NCBI RefSeq assembly: GCF_000952155.1
Contig: NZ_JYON01000005.1
Coordinates: forward strand, 124,001-188,000
Source: Aliterella atlantica CENA595
GTDB lineage: Bacteria; Cyanobacteriota; Cyanobacteriia; Cyanobacteriales; Chroococcidiopsidaceae
Direction of reading: 5' to 3'
Length of the DNA stretch: 64,000 bases
The notes under the pieces are model-generated. The model had not been told where the DNA came from, made no database searches, and worked only from the letters and a program-made list of their open reading frames with translations. The translations under genes were made by a program, and so were the position numbers. Position 1 is the stretch's first letter. Every line of letters starts with the position of its first letter. Of this stretch, positions 27,119 to 36,830 are shown piece after piece.

Positions 27119-27217
27119 TCATTATTTATTTAGGAAACTTAGTGGAAAAGAAAAATATTGATTAATATACTGTTGATGCTGATGCTCGGCATTAGATATT
27201 AACGGTAAAACTGCGAC

Positions 27218-28309
27218 ATGGATCTGTACGGCGCTCTTCAATCCCTTGGCATTGCTAATCCTGGTGGCTCAGGCTGGCTGGCGGTGGTGTTTACCTTCCT
27301 TTTAGCTTGGGGGGTAACTTATCGCTTTATTCCTGCAGTGCGATCGTTCGCTTTGCGTGTAGGTTGGGCAGATCAACCCAACGCCCGAAGACTGAACCGA
27401 GAACCATTACCCAATGCTGGCGGGTTAGCTATTTATGCTGGAGTAGTTGCGGCGCTAATATTAGCAACATTTTTAAGACCGATAATATTGCAAGATGTGT
27501 TAGCCGAGGTGCTAACTATCTTGCTTGGCGGGTCAATTTTGGTGTTAGTCGGCTTTATTGACGACCAGTATGGTTTACCTCCTTACTTGCGCCTTTTAAC
27601 TCAAATTCTCACAGCATTACTACTAATTGCTAATGGTACTCATATCCAAGTGACTTTAGGTACGCCCATCGATCCGCTGCTATCAAATTTAATTACTGTA
27701 GTTTGGGTGGTAGGCATTACCAACGCCATTAACTTAATGGATGGAATGGATGGTTTAGCTGGGGGGATTAGTTTTATTACAGCAATGAGCCTGTTAGCTG
27801 TGTCGGCTCAGTTTGAAACCCGCGCCGCTGCAACGTTGCTTTTAGCTGCATTAGGAGGTGCGGCGCTGGGCTTTTTACGCCATAATTTCCATCCTTCACA
27901 CATCATCATGGGCGATGCTGGAGCCTACTTTTTTGGCTACGTGTTAGCAGCAACCAGTATTATCGGCAATTTGAAAGTAAATACAATCTTTGCTCTGGTT
28001 CCACCAGCATTATTTTTACTTCTACCAGTGCTAGATACTACTCAGGTATTTGTGCGGCGGTTAATGGCTGGGAAAAACCCCCTTAGCACTCCTGGAAAAG
28101 ACCACCTCCACCATCGTTTGCTGGCGCTAGGCTTATCCCAACGTCACACTGCCCTGACTTTGTGGATAGTTACCCTGGTTTGTAATTTGCTGGCGATGAG
28201 AGTTCAAGGCATGAACTCGGCAGTAATCCTAACTACAGCATTTAGTATTGTTCTGTTGCTAGGTTTTACTGTCTGGCAGAGGCTTAGAGCCGTATTGAAA
28301 GGAGCTTGA
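27218..28309 (+). CDS. Undecaprenyl-phosphate sugar-1-phosphate transferase (WecA/MraY family)
   Basis: 363 residues with about ten hydrophobic segments. The catalytic loops are present: RRLNREPLPNAGGLAIY, FIDDQYGLPPY with the DD pair, NAINLMDGMDGLAGG, GDAGAYFFGY and the histidine-rich KDHLHHRLLALGLS. The family transfers a UDP-amino-sugar phosphate to a polyprenyl phosphate in the membrane, the first step of cell-surface glycan synthesis. It resembles WecA/TagO more than MraY. An ATG at 27218 without a strong SD. No glycan genes adjoin it. Confidence 0.88.
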   Translation: MDLYGALQSLGIANPGGSGWLAVVFTFLLAWGVTYRFIPAVRSFALRVGWADQPNARRLNREPLPNAGGLAIYAGVVAALILATFLRPIILQDVLAEVLTILLGGSILVLVGFIDDQYGLPPYLRLLTQILTALLLIANGTHIQVTLGTPIDPLLSNLITVVWVVGITNAINLMDGMDGLAGGISFITAMSLLAVSAQFETRAAATLLLAALGGAALGFLRHNFHPSHIIMGDAGAYFFGYVLAATSIIGNLKVNTIFALVPPALFLLLPVLDTTQVFVRRLMAGKNPLSTPGKDHLHHRLLALGLSQRHTALTLWIVTLVCNLLAMRVQGMNSAVILTTAFSIVLLLGFTVWQRLRAVLKGA

Positions 28310-28392
28310 AAAAGTCAAAAATCAGAATTTAACGCGCTATCAAAGAAATCGATTAATTGTTTAAATCCCCTACTTTCAAGTATGGGGATTAA

Positions 28393-28423
28393 CTGGTCAC
28401 TGGTCACTGGTCACTGGTCACTG
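28393..28423. repeat. Heptanucleotide tandem repeat (CTGGTCA)4.4
   Basis: Four exact CTGGTCA units and CTG, ending at the base before the fabG stop codon. Reverse complement of the CAGTGAC array after the PBP gene, including the shared flank GTCACTGTTAA. Confidence 0.85.
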
Positions 28424-29188
28424 TTAAGCCATTACCATGCCACCGTCTACGTTAAATACTTGCCCTGTGATGTAAGCTGCTGCTGGATCGGCGGCTAAGA
28501 ATTTTACCATGCCAGCAATTTCTTCTGGTTGCCCAAAACGCGCCAAGGGGATGTACTTTAAAATGTCTTCAGATTGCACATCGCTAGTCATATCAGTTGT
28601 AATAAAGCCAGGAGCGACGGCATTAACGGTTATGCCGCGCGGTGCGAGTTCTTTGGCTACAGTTCTGGTAAAACCAATTACCCCAGCCTTGGCGGCGCTG
28701 TAATTGGCTTGTCCTGGGTTGCCCATTTGCCCAGCTACAGAAGTAATACTAATAATTCTGCCCGATCGCTGTTTGAGCATCACTTTACTAACGGCGCGGG
28801 TACATAAAAATACGCCTGTAAGGTTGAGATCGATTACTGCTTGCCAATCTTCCGGCTTCATACGCAAGAGCAATGTATCGCGGGTAATACCAGCGTTGTT
28901 AACCAAAATATCGACGCGATTCCATTTTTCCATAACAGCGTTCAGCAGACTGTCTACTTGTTCGGCTTTAGAGACATCTGCTTGCAGGGCGATCGCACTT
29001 CCCCCAGCAGCAACAATTTCTGCTACCACCTCATCAGCAGCTTGACTTGAACTAGCGTAGTTGACAGCGACGCTAGCGCCTTCTGTAGCTAAATAAAGAG
29101 CGATCGCTTTTCCTATTCCCCGCGAAGCGCCAGTAACGATCGCGACTTTACCTTGCAAGCGTTGCATTCCTTCTGGCAGTGCTTCCAT
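28424..29188 (-). CDS. fabG: 3-oxoacyl-[acyl-carrier-protein] reductase
   Basis: 254 residues. TGASRGIG cofactor loop, NNAG, catalytic serine in SITSVAG, YSAAKAG with Tyr-Lys, and the family ending NVDGGMVMA. It reduces 3-oxoacyl-ACP with NADPH in fatty-acid synthesis. GAGGA 6 nt before the ATG supports the 254-residue form rather than the internal Met. No other fab genes adjoin. The stop abuts a CTGGTCA heptamer array. Confidence 0.92.
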   Translation of the reverse strand: MEALPEGMQRLQGKVAIVTGASRGIGKAIALYLATEGASVAVNYASSSQAADEVVAEIVAAGGSAIALQADVSKAEQVDSLLNAVMEKWNRVDILVNNAGITRDTLLLRMKPEDWQAVIDLNLTGVFLCTRAVSKVMLKQRSGRIISITSVAGQMGNPGQANYSAAKAGVIGFTRTVAKELAPRGITVNAVAPGFITTDMTSDVQSEDILKYIPLARFGQPEEIAGMVKFLAADPAAAYITGQVFNVDGGMVMA

Positions 29189-29360
29189 AATCAGTCCTCT
29201 AGTTTGCGTACTGTTAAACGATTTTACGTAAATATGGACATAAAACTGAAACTAGAAAATCTAGCGAGTAACATTAAAAGTAGCAACGTATCAAAGCGAT
29301 TAGCCCAAGATCGAGCTAACAGCTACTAGCTCCCAGCCAATTAACAAACTATTTTGTCCT

Positions 29361-29678
29361 ATGGCAACTAAACAGCAGTTCAATAGCTTTGAAGAATTAA
29401 TTTCTGGTTCGAATTTACCCTTATTAGTTGATTTTTACGCCGATTGGTGCGGTCCTTGTCAAATGATGGCGCCAATTTTAGAGCAAGTAGGCACTCAACT
29501 TAAAGATCGATTGCGTGTAGCCAAAATCAACACCGATAAGTACCCGCAACTAGCTAGCCAGCACCATATCCACGCTTTACCCACTTTGGTACTGTTCAAG
29601 CAAGGCAAACCTGTAGATCGCATCGAAGGCGTAATGCCAGCCGATGCTTTGGTTCATCGCTTGCAGGGATTGGTGTAG
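29361..29678 (+). CDS. Thioredoxin (possibly y-type)
   Basis: 105 residues, full length, with the active site ADWCGPCQMMAP near residue 30 and the cis-proline in HALPTLVLF. It reduces protein disulphides in the cytosol using ferredoxin- or NADPH-dependent reductase. The sequence reminded me of the cyanobacterial y-type thioredoxins rather than the main TrxA, but that needs an alignment. It is divergent from fabG with 172 bp between. Confidence 0.9.
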   Translation: MATKQQFNSFEELISGSNLPLLVDFYADWCGPCQMMAPILEQVGTQLKDRLRVAKINTDKYPQLASQHHIHALPTLVLFKQGKPVDRIEGVMPADALVHRLQGLV

Positions 29679-29689
29679 GTTAGAGAAAA

Positions 29690-29778
29690 GGAGACAGGGA
29701 GACAAGGAGGACAAGGGGACAAGGAAGATACAAAACCTAAATAATTTATTCATCTCCCCCTGCTTCCCCTGCTCCCTA
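29690..29778. repeat. Two opposed short-repeat arrays between thioredoxin and prmA
   Basis: A GGAGACAAGGAGGACAAGG-type purine array (about 29690-29730) faces a CCCCCTGCTTCCCCTGCTCCC pyrimidine array (29757-29776). The second runs into the prmA stop codon. Together they could pair as a long imperfect hairpin between the convergent genes. Confidence 0.6.
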
Positions 29779-30666
29779 AGTCCTGCGGACGTTGAAACAA
29801 CACCAATCTTGCCGCCGCCAGATAGCAGCGACAAGCCAGCCGTTACGTTCTAAAGCATCGGCAACATCAGCCGCTTGTTCGAGCAAAACTCCGCTAAAAA
29901 TGCCCCATGCTGAAGGTTTAGCGATCGCTGCTACGTGCGGAATCATTTGAATAATTACGTCGGCAAGGATATTGCATACTACTCCATCTACAGGCTGCTC
30001 GTGGCTGAGTTTCTTGACTAGCTCTACACTGCCTTTATCAACAATTAAGCTTTCGTGGTTAATTTTATTTAACTCTCGGTTGCTACCTGTTGCTTGCACT
30101 GCTAAAGGATCTGTGTCTACAGCGTAGACTTTGCTAGCTCCTAGTAACAATGCACCTATGGAAAGGATGCCAGAACCGCAGCCGATATCTGCCAAGACTT
30201 CACCTTGAGCATCTTCATCTATCCGCATTTCTAATGCTTCTAGACATAGCTGAGTAGTGGCATGATTGCCAGTGCCAAAAGCGACACCAGGATCGAGCCT
30301 GAGAACCAAGCGTTCTGTTTCTGGTGTAGGTAACCAAGCTGGATTAATCAAAAAGCGATCGCCAATTTCTTGGGGTTGCCAGTATTGTTTCCAGCTACTT
30401 GCCCAATCTTCCTCATCCATCAATTGCCAGCACATTGATGGCGCTGGCATATCTACTAACAAAGCATCTTGACGCAGCCAAAGAGAAAGCGCTGCCAAAT
30501 CCAACAATTGGACTTGGCTTCTGGGTAAATAAGCCCTAACTAAAAAACCATCGCTTTTTTTCTCGCTTGCCGTTCCCTTACACCCAAACTTATCCAAGCG
30601 CCAGAAAATAGTGTCTTCCAAGCTTGGATCGCACGTAATTTGCAATTCCCACCAACTATTTGCCAT
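29776..30666 (-). CDS. prmA: Ribosomal protein L11 methyltransferase
   Basis: 296 residues. [18 protein letters not shown], the SAM-binding [17 protein letters not shown] and [12 protein letters not shown] are PrmA signatures. It trimethylates lysines and the N-terminus of ribosomal protein L11. The C-terminus reaches into the flanking repeat, where the stop lies. It is 37 bp downstream of serA on the same strand, so the two are probably co-transcribed. Confidence 0.92.
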   Translation of the reverse strand: MANSWWELQITCDPSLEDTIFWRLDKFGCKGTASEKKSDGFLVRAYLPRSQVQLLDLAALSLWLRQDALLVDMPAPSMCWQLMDEEDWASSWKQYWQPQEIGDRFLINPAWLPTPETERLVLRLDPGVAFGTGNHATTQLCLEALEMRIDEDAQGEVLADIGCGSGILSIGALLLGASKVYAVDTDPLAVQATGSNRELNKINHESLIVDKGSVELVKKLSHEQPVDGVVCNILADVIIQMIPHVAAIAKPSAWGIFSGVLLEQAADVADALERNGWLVAAIWRRQDWCCFNVRRT

Positions 30667-30703
30667 AACGATCGCACATTGCCTACTGCCACATTTAGCA
30701 TTG

Positions 30704-32284
30704 CTATAAAGTTACTGTATAAGCGTCTCGAATCCCAGGCACTTTGGTAATTTCTGTCAAAATCCCATCGGGCAGAGGATCGTCCAAACTCAATACCATT
30801 ACAGCATCACCGCGTACGATTTTCCGTCCTACTTGCATACTGGCAATATTGACATTAAAGCTGCCTAAGAGCGAGCCAATTTTACCAATTAATCCAGGCA
30901 TATCGCGGTGCAATGTAAACAGCATATGTTGACTGGGCGGCACGTTGATCGGAAATTCGTCAATATCTGTAATCCGAATTTCGCCATCGCCGAGCAACGC
31001 CCCTGTAACCGAATGAGCGCCCAAAGAGCCTTTGGCTTCTAAGTGCAACGAACCTGCATAGTCTTTGACTGCTGCATCGCGCGTTTCAATTACCCGAATA
31101 CCCCGCTCTTTTGCTTCGATCCCAGCGTTGACATAATTTACTCTTTCTCGCAAAGCTTGAGACAGCAATCCTTTGAGCGATGCAACTACTAAGGGCTGGC
31201 TTTTATTGGTAGCGAGTTCCCCTTGAAGTTTGACATTAAGTAACTCTACTCTACCGCCTGCTAGCTGACCGACAAACTTGCCTAAAGTCTCGGCTAGTTG
31301 CATATATGGTCTAAGTTCTTCCATGACATCTGGGCTAATACCAGGGATATTCACAGCCGAACGGGCTGGCAAACCTAGTAATACATCCCGAATTTGCTCG
31401 GCGACATCTATAGCTACGTTCACTTGTGCTTCGGCAGTAGATGCTCCCAAGTGGGGAGTTAAAATTGCTTGTTTGCCTAATGCTCTTAACGCCGATTCTC
31501 CCAAAGGTTCAGTTTCATACACATCTAATGCTGCGCCAGCAATTTGCCCGTTTTTCAAGGCTTCGGCTAAAGCTACTTCATCAATAATCCCGCCTCTAGC
31601 GCAGTTGATAATTCTGGCATTGGGCTTCATCTTGGCTAAAGCTTCAGCATCGATCAGGTGCGTCGTTTCTGGCGTTTTGGGCATATGCAGCGTGATGTAA
31701 TCAGCTTCGCGCAGCAACAAATCTAGTTCTACCAAGCGACAGCCTAGCTGATCTGCTCTTTCTGTAGAAATGAATGGATCGTAAGCTATTAGTTTCATGC
31801 CCATTGCTTTAGCGACATTGGCAACGTGAGAGCCAATTTTTCCCAAGCCGACAACGCCGAGAGTTTTTTTATAAACTTCAGCACCGACATAGCTTTTACG
31901 ATCCCATTGTCCGCTTTTGACAGAACTATTAGCATCGGGAACGTAGCGAGATAGAGACAGCATCATCGCTAAAGCGTGTTCGGCGGCGGCTATAGTATTT
32001 CCTTCTGGGGAATTGACAACTACAATACCTCGGCGCGTGGCTGCGGGTACGTCTACATTGTCAACGCCGACACCTGCACGACCGATAATTTTTAGCTGCG
32101 TACCAGCATCGATAATTTCTTTAGTCACGCGGCTACCAGAGCGAATCATCAGCGCGTCATACTCTGGAATGATTTGCACAAGCTGTTCTGGCGTTAAATT
32201 AGTCTTAACATCGACAGTAGCAACTTGCGAGAGAATATCAATTCCAACTTGGTCTATGGGGTCAGATACAAGAACTTTGGGCAT
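30704..32284 (-). CDS. serA: D-3-phosphoglycerate dehydrogenase
   Basis: 526 residues, the long form with ACT domain. N-terminal substrate domain, NAD-binding [13 protein letters not shown], then the catalytic trio in [19 protein letters not shown] and LTPHLGAST. After an intervening domain (about 320-450) a C-terminal ACT domain ([19 protein letters not shown]) should give serine feedback. It oxidises 3-phosphoglycerate in the first step of serine synthesis. No SD is visible; seven A residues follow the upstream CCCTA. Confidence 0.94.
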   Translation of the reverse strand: MPKVLVSDPIDQVGIDILSQVATVDVKTNLTPEQLVQIIPEYDALMIRSGSRVTKEIIDAGTQLKIIGRAGVGVDNVDVPAATRRGIVVVNSPEGNTIAAAEHALAMMLSLSRYVPDANSSVKSGQWDRKSYVGAEVYKKTLGVVGLGKIGSHVANVAKAMGMKLIAYDPFISTERADQLGCRLVELDLLLREADYITLHMPKTPETTHLIDAEALAKMKPNARIINCARGGIIDEVALAEALKNGQIAGAALDVYETEPLGESALRALGKQAILTPHLGASTAEAQVNVAIDVAEQIRDVLLGLPARSAVNIPGISPDVMEELRPYMQLAETLGKFVGQLAGGRVELLNVKLQGELATNKSQPLVVASLKGLLSQALRERVNYVNAGIEAKERGIRVIETRDAAVKDYAGSLHLEAKGSLGAHSVTGALLGDGEIRITDIDEFPINVPPSQHMLFTLHRDMPGLIGKIGSLLGSFNVNIASMQVGRKIVRGDAVMVLSLDDPLPDGILTEITKVPGIRDAYTVTL

Positions 32285-32607
32285 TTTTTTAGGGAGTGAA
32301 TCGCGCTACACTTTAATATATGATGGGCTTCAATTTTTTACTTTAGCTTTGCTTGGTTCTCTGTTGAACAATTAAATTTAGATTATTTCATCCACCGCGA
32401 TCGCACTCGCGCCCAAGGCAAAGTTAGCACCAGCTTTAAATACACCCGCAATGCCCATATTAAAGCTAACCTCAGCGCCAAATTAGGGCATTAATTTAGC
32501 ATTATCTCATTAGGGTATGCTAGCAGCAAGTAAACTAAGATACCCAAAACATAACTAGCGCAGTTCAAGAGCGCAATTTTGCCAAAGAGGAAAAATAAAT
32601 TTAAAGT
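32285..32607. other. 323-bp divergent intergenic region with a possible coding relic
   Basis: It must hold promoters for serA (minus) and the glycine-rich protein gene (plus). On the minus strand a frame from 32458 to 32378 reads MGIAGVFKAGANFALGASAI and six further residues, with in-frame similar text upstream (GAEVSFN) before a stop. It has no SD and is probably a gene remnant rather than a working peptide. A GCGATCGC site lies at 32397-32404. Confidence 0.5.
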
Positions 32608-33123
32608 ATGAATTATCTTGTCGCCGTGTTGCGCGATCGCATTCAAGCCGAAGAAGCTTCCATAACTCTAGAAAAAGAAGGCATCCCGACTGCAAGTATC
32701 AGTATTTTGGGTAAAGGATACAAAAGCGCTGACGAGTTTGGGTTAATCGATCCCAATCAAGAAGCAAAAAAGCAATCAAGCTTATTATCTTTTTGGCTAG
32801 TACCATTTGGCTTTGTTGCTGGCGCAGCATTTAACTTGCTTACAGGCTTAAATACCTTTCCTTGGGCGGGTTCAACTGGCAATGTAATCATTGGCGCACT
32901 CTTAGGCGCTGGTGCTGGTGCTATGGGCGGTTTCTTTGCAGGTGGTGGCGTTGGTTTAGTTATCGGCGGCGGCGACGCTTTACCCTACCGCAACCGCCTC
33001 AATGCAGGCAAATACATAGTAGTAGTAAAAGGCTCCGAACTCGTCACCCGTCAAGCCACTAAAATATTGCGTCAATTTGAACCAGAGAATTTACAAGGAT
33101 ATAACGATCCAGACCAGCAGTAA
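32608..33123 (+). CDS. Conserved glycine-rich membrane protein, function unknown
   Basis: 171 residues. An N-terminal alpha/beta segment (MNYLVAVLRDRIQAEEASITLEKEGI) resembles domains found in general stress proteins. Two or three hydrophobic glycine-rich segments (about 58-75 and 90-125, GAGAGAMGGFFAGGGVGLVIGG) resemble glycine-zipper membrane helices. The C-terminus (KYIVVVKGSELVTRQATKIL) is again alpha/beta. AAAGAGG lies about 20 nt before the ATG, farther than usual. Found in cyanobacteria as far as I recall; no function known. Confidence 0.7.
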   Translation: MNYLVAVLRDRIQAEEASITLEKEGIPTASISILGKGYKSADEFGLIDPNQEAKKQSSLLSFWLVPFGFVAGAAFNLLTGLNTFPWAGSTGNVIIGALLGAGAGAMGGFFAGGGVGLVIGGGDALPYRNRLNAGKYIVVVKGSELVTRQATKILRQFEPENLQGYNDPDQQ

Positions 33124-33141
33124 ACCATATATATGAATGTA

Positions 33142-33166
33142 GTAGACGTAGCAATGCTACGTCTAC
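33142..33166. repeat. Hairpin repeat with GACGTAGCA core
   Basis: GTAGACGTAGCA and its exact complement (12 bp) around one base. Third member of the dispersed palindrome family, here 24 bp before the S4-protein start, where it could affect translation or end the upstream transcript. Confidence 0.65.
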
Positions 33167-33189
33167 AGATACCGAGAACACAATCAAGA

Positions 33190-33969
33190 ATGTTACCAAG
33201 AGAAGAAATTTTAAAGGGTGTAGAAAACCGCGATAGTATAGTTCGCGTCATCGATCGCGCCGAACAAGCGATCAAGACTTGGGAAGTTGTTTTAACTGAC
33301 TTTCTTTCGCCTCCAGAACTTGCAGAACTCCAAAAAGCATTCAGTCGCTTAACTGAGGTGCAAATAGTAGCTTGGGGTGGTTACGAACAAGCAGAACGCC
33401 AACGAGTAGCAATTGCGCGTGCAGAAATACCTTTAGATAAGTCTCAAGTTGAATTAGTGGCGCTAGAAATAGCCGGAAACTTTCTCTTTGATACAGCAAC
33501 TCACCGCGACTTTTTGGGCGCAATGTTGGGTACGGGGATTGTAAGAGAGAAGACGGGCGATATTATTGTACTGGGCGAACGCGGGGCGCAGGCGATCGCC
33601 ACTCCAGAAATAGCAGATTTTTTGGAGATGGAACTCAAACAAGTGCGTTCTGTACCTGTAAAGACGCAGCGCATCGATTTAAGCGAATTAAAAATTAGAG
33701 AACCAAAGAAGAAGGAATTAACTACAGTTGAAGCTTCTTTACGATTAGATGCGATCGCTTCTGCTGGTTTTGGGATGTCGCGCAGCAAAATGGCTGAACT
33801 AATTGACTCTGGCGACGTACGCGTAAATTGGAAAGATATTATTCAAGCTAGCTATCAAGTAAAAACAGGTGATTTAATCGCTATTCGCGGTAAAGGGCGC
33901 TTGGAAGTAGGCGAAATTATGGTGACAAAAAAAGAACGTTACCGCGTCCAACTCACTCGTTATATGTAG
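33190..33969 (+). CDS. Photosystem II S4 domain protein (YlmH-like RNA-binding)
   Basis: 259 residues from the ATG giving MLPREEILKGVENRDS; the upstream extension is translated from the hairpin repeat. The C-terminal S4 domain (LRLDAIASAGFGMSRSKMAELIDSGDVRVNW) binds RNA, and the N-terminal part matches the YlmH/PSII-S4 family. The name comes from cyanobacterial annotation; the molecular role is unclear, possibly in ribosome-associated quality control like YlmH. It follows the glycine-rich gene by 66 bp. Confidence 0.82.
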   Translation: MLPREEILKGVENRDSIVRVIDRAEQAIKTWEVVLTDFLSPPELAELQKAFSRLTEVQIVAWGGYEQAERQRVAIARAEIPLDKSQVELVALEIAGNFLFDTATHRDFLGAMLGTGIVREKTGDIIVLGERGAQAIATPEIADFLEMELKQVRSVPVKTQRIDLSELKIREPKKKELTTVEASLRLDAIASAGFGMSRSKMAELIDSGDVRVNWKDIIQASYQVKTGDLIAIRGKGRLEVGEIMVTKKERYRVQLTRYM

Positions 33970-34255
33970 ATGCGATCGAGATTCAGGCATCAATAATAAA
34001 ACTCTTTACAAGCTACTTGTTTAAAGCAAGCAGTCCAAATAGAAGGTTAAAAAGTCCTAAAAAAACATCAAGGCACAGTAAAGATTGCCGCGATACAATT
34101 CAACACAAGGAAATATCTAACCCAGACAAAGCATAGCTAACAGCAATGCTCTGGTATTTCATTGCGCTCTTACACGAGAAAATTTAGAGCCATCAAATTT
34201 TAATTTTGGTGGCACTCGTCGGCATTAGTAGTTTTTACTATTGTAAGGAATAAAA

Positions 34256-34912
34256 ATGAAAATAGGTATAGAAAGAATAGGTTTGATAACAGCAATTCTG
34301 ACATCAGTTAGTTTTGGATTTGATGCAGTAAAAGCGATCGCTCAGACTACCTATCCATTTAGCGGTAGCTACAACACCCGAATTGATGTTGTGCCAATTG
34401 GAGACGGTCTTTCCCAGTCAATTGAGTTAGCGACAAGTGACGAAGCTCCATATGGTCTTAGTCAATATGAAGGATTAATTTACGCTCAAACCGATCCGAC
34501 TACTGGCGGATTTATATTCAACACAGATCCACTTGCCTTTGGGTTACCAAATCTACCACCTGGCTACATCACGTTTTCAGGAGAAGGTACTGACAATAAA
34601 TTGTATGGAAGTGCTACTGCTAGCGCTATATTTGATCTCGAAAACCTTACTGGTCAAGGTTCTGGCACTTTAACTATTACAGGCGGTGAAGGTTTATTTG
34701 CGGGCGCTACAGGTACGCTAGATTTCTTGGAAATAGACCAGCTTAATAGCGATCCTAATGTCTTATCCATCACTGGCAAGGCGCAGATAACTGGTTCGAT
34801 TAAGGCAGTTCCAGAACCTGGTTCTGAGTTGGGGACAATGGTTGGCGCTGGTAGCTTGATTGGAGCTACGATCCTGCTACGTCGCCGTAGAGCCGTTAGT
34901 TCAATTACTTGA
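34256..34912 (+). CDS. PEP-CTERM sorting-signal exported protein
   Basis: 218 residues. An N-terminal signal segment (GLITAILTSVSFGFDAVKAIAQ, cleavage likely after Ala-Gln) starts an extracytoplasmic beta-rich domain full of G/T/S. The C-terminus carries VPEPGSELG, a hydrophobic stretch and RRRR, the complete PEP-CTERM signal. Such proteins are processed by exosortase and often travel to the surface with exopolysaccharide. A glycosyltransferase starts 10 bp downstream and may be co-transcribed. TAAGGA lies 8 nt before the ATG. Confidence 0.85.
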   Translation: MKIGIERIGLITAILTSVSFGFDAVKAIAQTTYPFSGSYNTRIDVVPIGDGLSQSIELATSDEAPYGLSQYEGLIYAQTDPTTGGFIFNTDPLAFGLPNLPPGYITFSGEGTDNKLYGSATASAIFDLENLTGQGSGTLTITGGEGLFAGATGTLDFLEIDQLNSDPNVLSITGKAQITGSIKAVPEPGSELGTMVGAGSLIGATILLRRRRAVSSIT

Positions 34913-34922
34913 GGTTAACTTT

Positions 34923-35861
34923 ATGCATAAATATACCCCATTGATCTCGGTAGTTATCCCAGTTTATAACGGTGCGAAAACAATTAAAGAAACTATTGAA
35001 TCTGTTTTACAGCAGACTTATGAAAATTTTGAAATAATTGTCATTAATGATGGTTCTCAAGATGAGACTTTAGCTATTGTTAAGAGCGTTCAAGACCAAA
35101 GAATAAAAGTTTTTTCTTATCCAAATGCTGGTCTTTCTGCAAGTCGCAATCGTGGATTCGCTCGAGCTTGTGGCGAATTTATTGCTTTTTTGGATGCTGA
35201 CGACCTTTGGACTAAGGATAAATTAGCAGCGCAATTAGCAGCCTTGCAGCAAAATCCACAAGCGGCGGTTGCATATAGTTGGACCGATCATATTGATGAA
35301 AATAGCAAGTTTTTAAGACCAGCCTCCTATAATTCCTGCAACGGTAACGTTTACGAGCGGCTTTTAATTGGTAATTTCTTGGTTTGTGGCTCTAATACTT
35401 TAATTCGCGCTCAAGCTTTAACTAAAGTAGGAGGGTTTGATGAATCTCTAAATTCGGCGGAAGATTGGGATATGTGGCTGCGACTAGCTCCAGGTCATGA
35501 ATTTGTTGTTGTTCCCCGTCCTCAAGTTCTATATAGGATATCTCCCTATTCTATGTCTGCAAATATTTCTAAAATGGAAGTAGCCTCTTTGCAAGTTCTC
35601 GAACGAGCTTATAGTCAAGCGCCAAAGGCTTTGCAGCACCGCAAGAAAGAAACTTTGGGTTTTATCTATAAATTTTTGATGGATAAAGCTCTACAAGATT
35701 CTGTGCGATCGCAAAGAGGATTGAAGGCAGCAAAAGTGCTATTACATTATCTAAGAACAGATGAATCTTTATTTCATTCACGCAGGTTAAAACTAATACT
35801 TTTATCTAAGGTTATTACTGCTAACTTATTTCCATTTTATCAAACTCGAATAACCTGGTAA
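34923..35861 (+). CDS. Family 2 glycosyltransferase
   Basis: 312 residues from the ATG giving MHKYTPLISVVIPVYNGAKT, with GAGG about 10 nt upstream; a longer frame overlaps the PEP-CTERM gene and is not used. GT-A motifs: VINDGSQDE, AFLDADDLW (DxD) and SAEDWDMWLRLA. Cytoplasmic, no membrane segment. It should add a sugar to a surface polysaccharide. It sits between the PEP-CTERM gene and an acyltransferase, a small exopolysaccharide-type cluster. Confidence 0.88.
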   Translation: MHKYTPLISVVIPVYNGAKTIKETIESVLQQTYENFEIIVINDGSQDETLAIVKSVQDQRIKVFSYPNAGLSASRNRGFARACGEFIAFLDADDLWTKDKLAAQLAALQQNPQAAVAYSWTDHIDENSKFLRPASYNSCNGNVYERLLIGNFLVCGSNTLIRAQALTKVGGFDESLNSAEDWDMWLRLAPGHEFVVVPRPQVLYRISPYSMSANISKMEVASLQVLERAYSQAPKALQHRKKETLGFIYKFLMDKALQDSVRSQRGLKAAKVLLHYLRTDESLFHSRRLKLILLSKVITANLFPFYQTRITW

Positions 35862-35979
35862 AAAATACAGGCTTCTAATACTCAAATAAAGATAAATATG
35901 TTGGATCGATCTATAAAAATAACTAATTCTATTCAATTAGTTATTGTATGATACAGGTGTTTATTTTTATTAAATAATC

Positions 35980-36774
35980 ATGACAAATTCTAGTATTGAT
36001 TTTCTAAATAGCTCATTTATTGATAGATTTGTGCAAAGAGCTAAAAATAAATCTGTACTTGAGCTAATAGAAGTAATTATTTCAAGAATTACCTTACTTA
36101 GATATCGCTGGCAATATCCTGACGTAAAGTTTGGTAAGGGAGTGAAGATTCGAGGGAAATTCTCGATAACAGGGAAAGGAAAAGTAGTTATTGGTGATTA
36201 CTCTCGTTTTGTAGGGACTAAACAATTCCCCAACAAAATTGTTACTCAAGATGTATCTGCTTGTGTATCGATTGGCAACCACTGTCAGATATCTGGTTCA
36301 GTTATAGTAGTAGAAGGAAAAGGAACAATAAAAATTGGCAATGATTGTTACTTCGCCAATTATTACGATGCACCAAACAGCATCACATCAAAAGGCAATT
36401 CTGGATTCATTACTATAGGCAATCAGTGCTACTTGAATGGCACAAAAATGGTAGCCGAGAACTCTATAGAATTAGAAAAGCTATGTATGGTGAGCGACGC
36501 TCTAATTATGGATTCGGACGCTCATAGTATAGAAGTAAATCGTTGGAACCCGAAAGCACAAGTAAGAACAAAGCCAATTTATATAAGCGAAAATGCCTGG
36601 ATTGGTAGCAGAAGTGCAGTTTTAAAAGGTGTAACTATTGGTAAAAATTCTGTAGTTGGACTAGGCACAATTGTTCGCCAGGCGGTTCCAGAAAATGTAG
36701 TAGTAATTGGCAACCCTCAGCAAATTGTCAAACATCTCGACACGACAATATTACCTTATCAATTTCCTAAATAA
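35980..36774 (+). CDS. Hexapeptide-repeat acyltransferase (LbH, WbbJ-like)
   Basis: 264 residues. Left-handed beta-helix repeats run through the protein (IGDYSRFVG, IGNHCQISG, IGNDCYFAN, IGNQCYLNG), ending AWIGSRSAVLKGVTIGKNSVVGLGTIV-type coils and the family close ENVVVIGNPQQIVK. The catalytic histidine is probably in DSDAHSIE. It should O-acetylate a sugar. It follows the GT2 gene by 118 bp and has markedly AT-rich codon use. Confidence 0.85.
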   Translation: MTNSSIDFLNSSFIDRFVQRAKNKSVLELIEVIISRITLLRYRWQYPDVKFGKGVKIRGKFSITGKGKVVIGDYSRFVGTKQFPNKIVTQDVSACVSIGNHCQISGSVIVVEGKGTIKIGNDCYFANYYDAPNSITSKGNSGFITIGNQCYLNGTKMVAENSIELEKLCMVSDALIMDSDAHSIEVNRWNPKAQVRTKPIYISENAWIGSRSAVLKGVTIGKNSVVGLGTIVRQAVPENVVVIGNPQQIVKHLDTTILPYQFPK

Positions 36775-36790
36775 GTTTCTATGCACAATT

Positions 36791-36820
36791 GTAGGGTGCG
36801 GTCTGTAAACCGCACCCTAC
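36791..36820. terminator. Bidirectional hairpin between convergent genes
   Basis: GTAGGGTGCGGT and its exact complement (12 bp) around a 6-base loop. It lies between the stops of the acyltransferase and the SDR. The sequence looks like a common cyanobacterial intergenic palindrome, distinct from the GACGTAGCA family. Confidence 0.75.
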
Positions 36821-36830
36821 GTTTCGTAAT

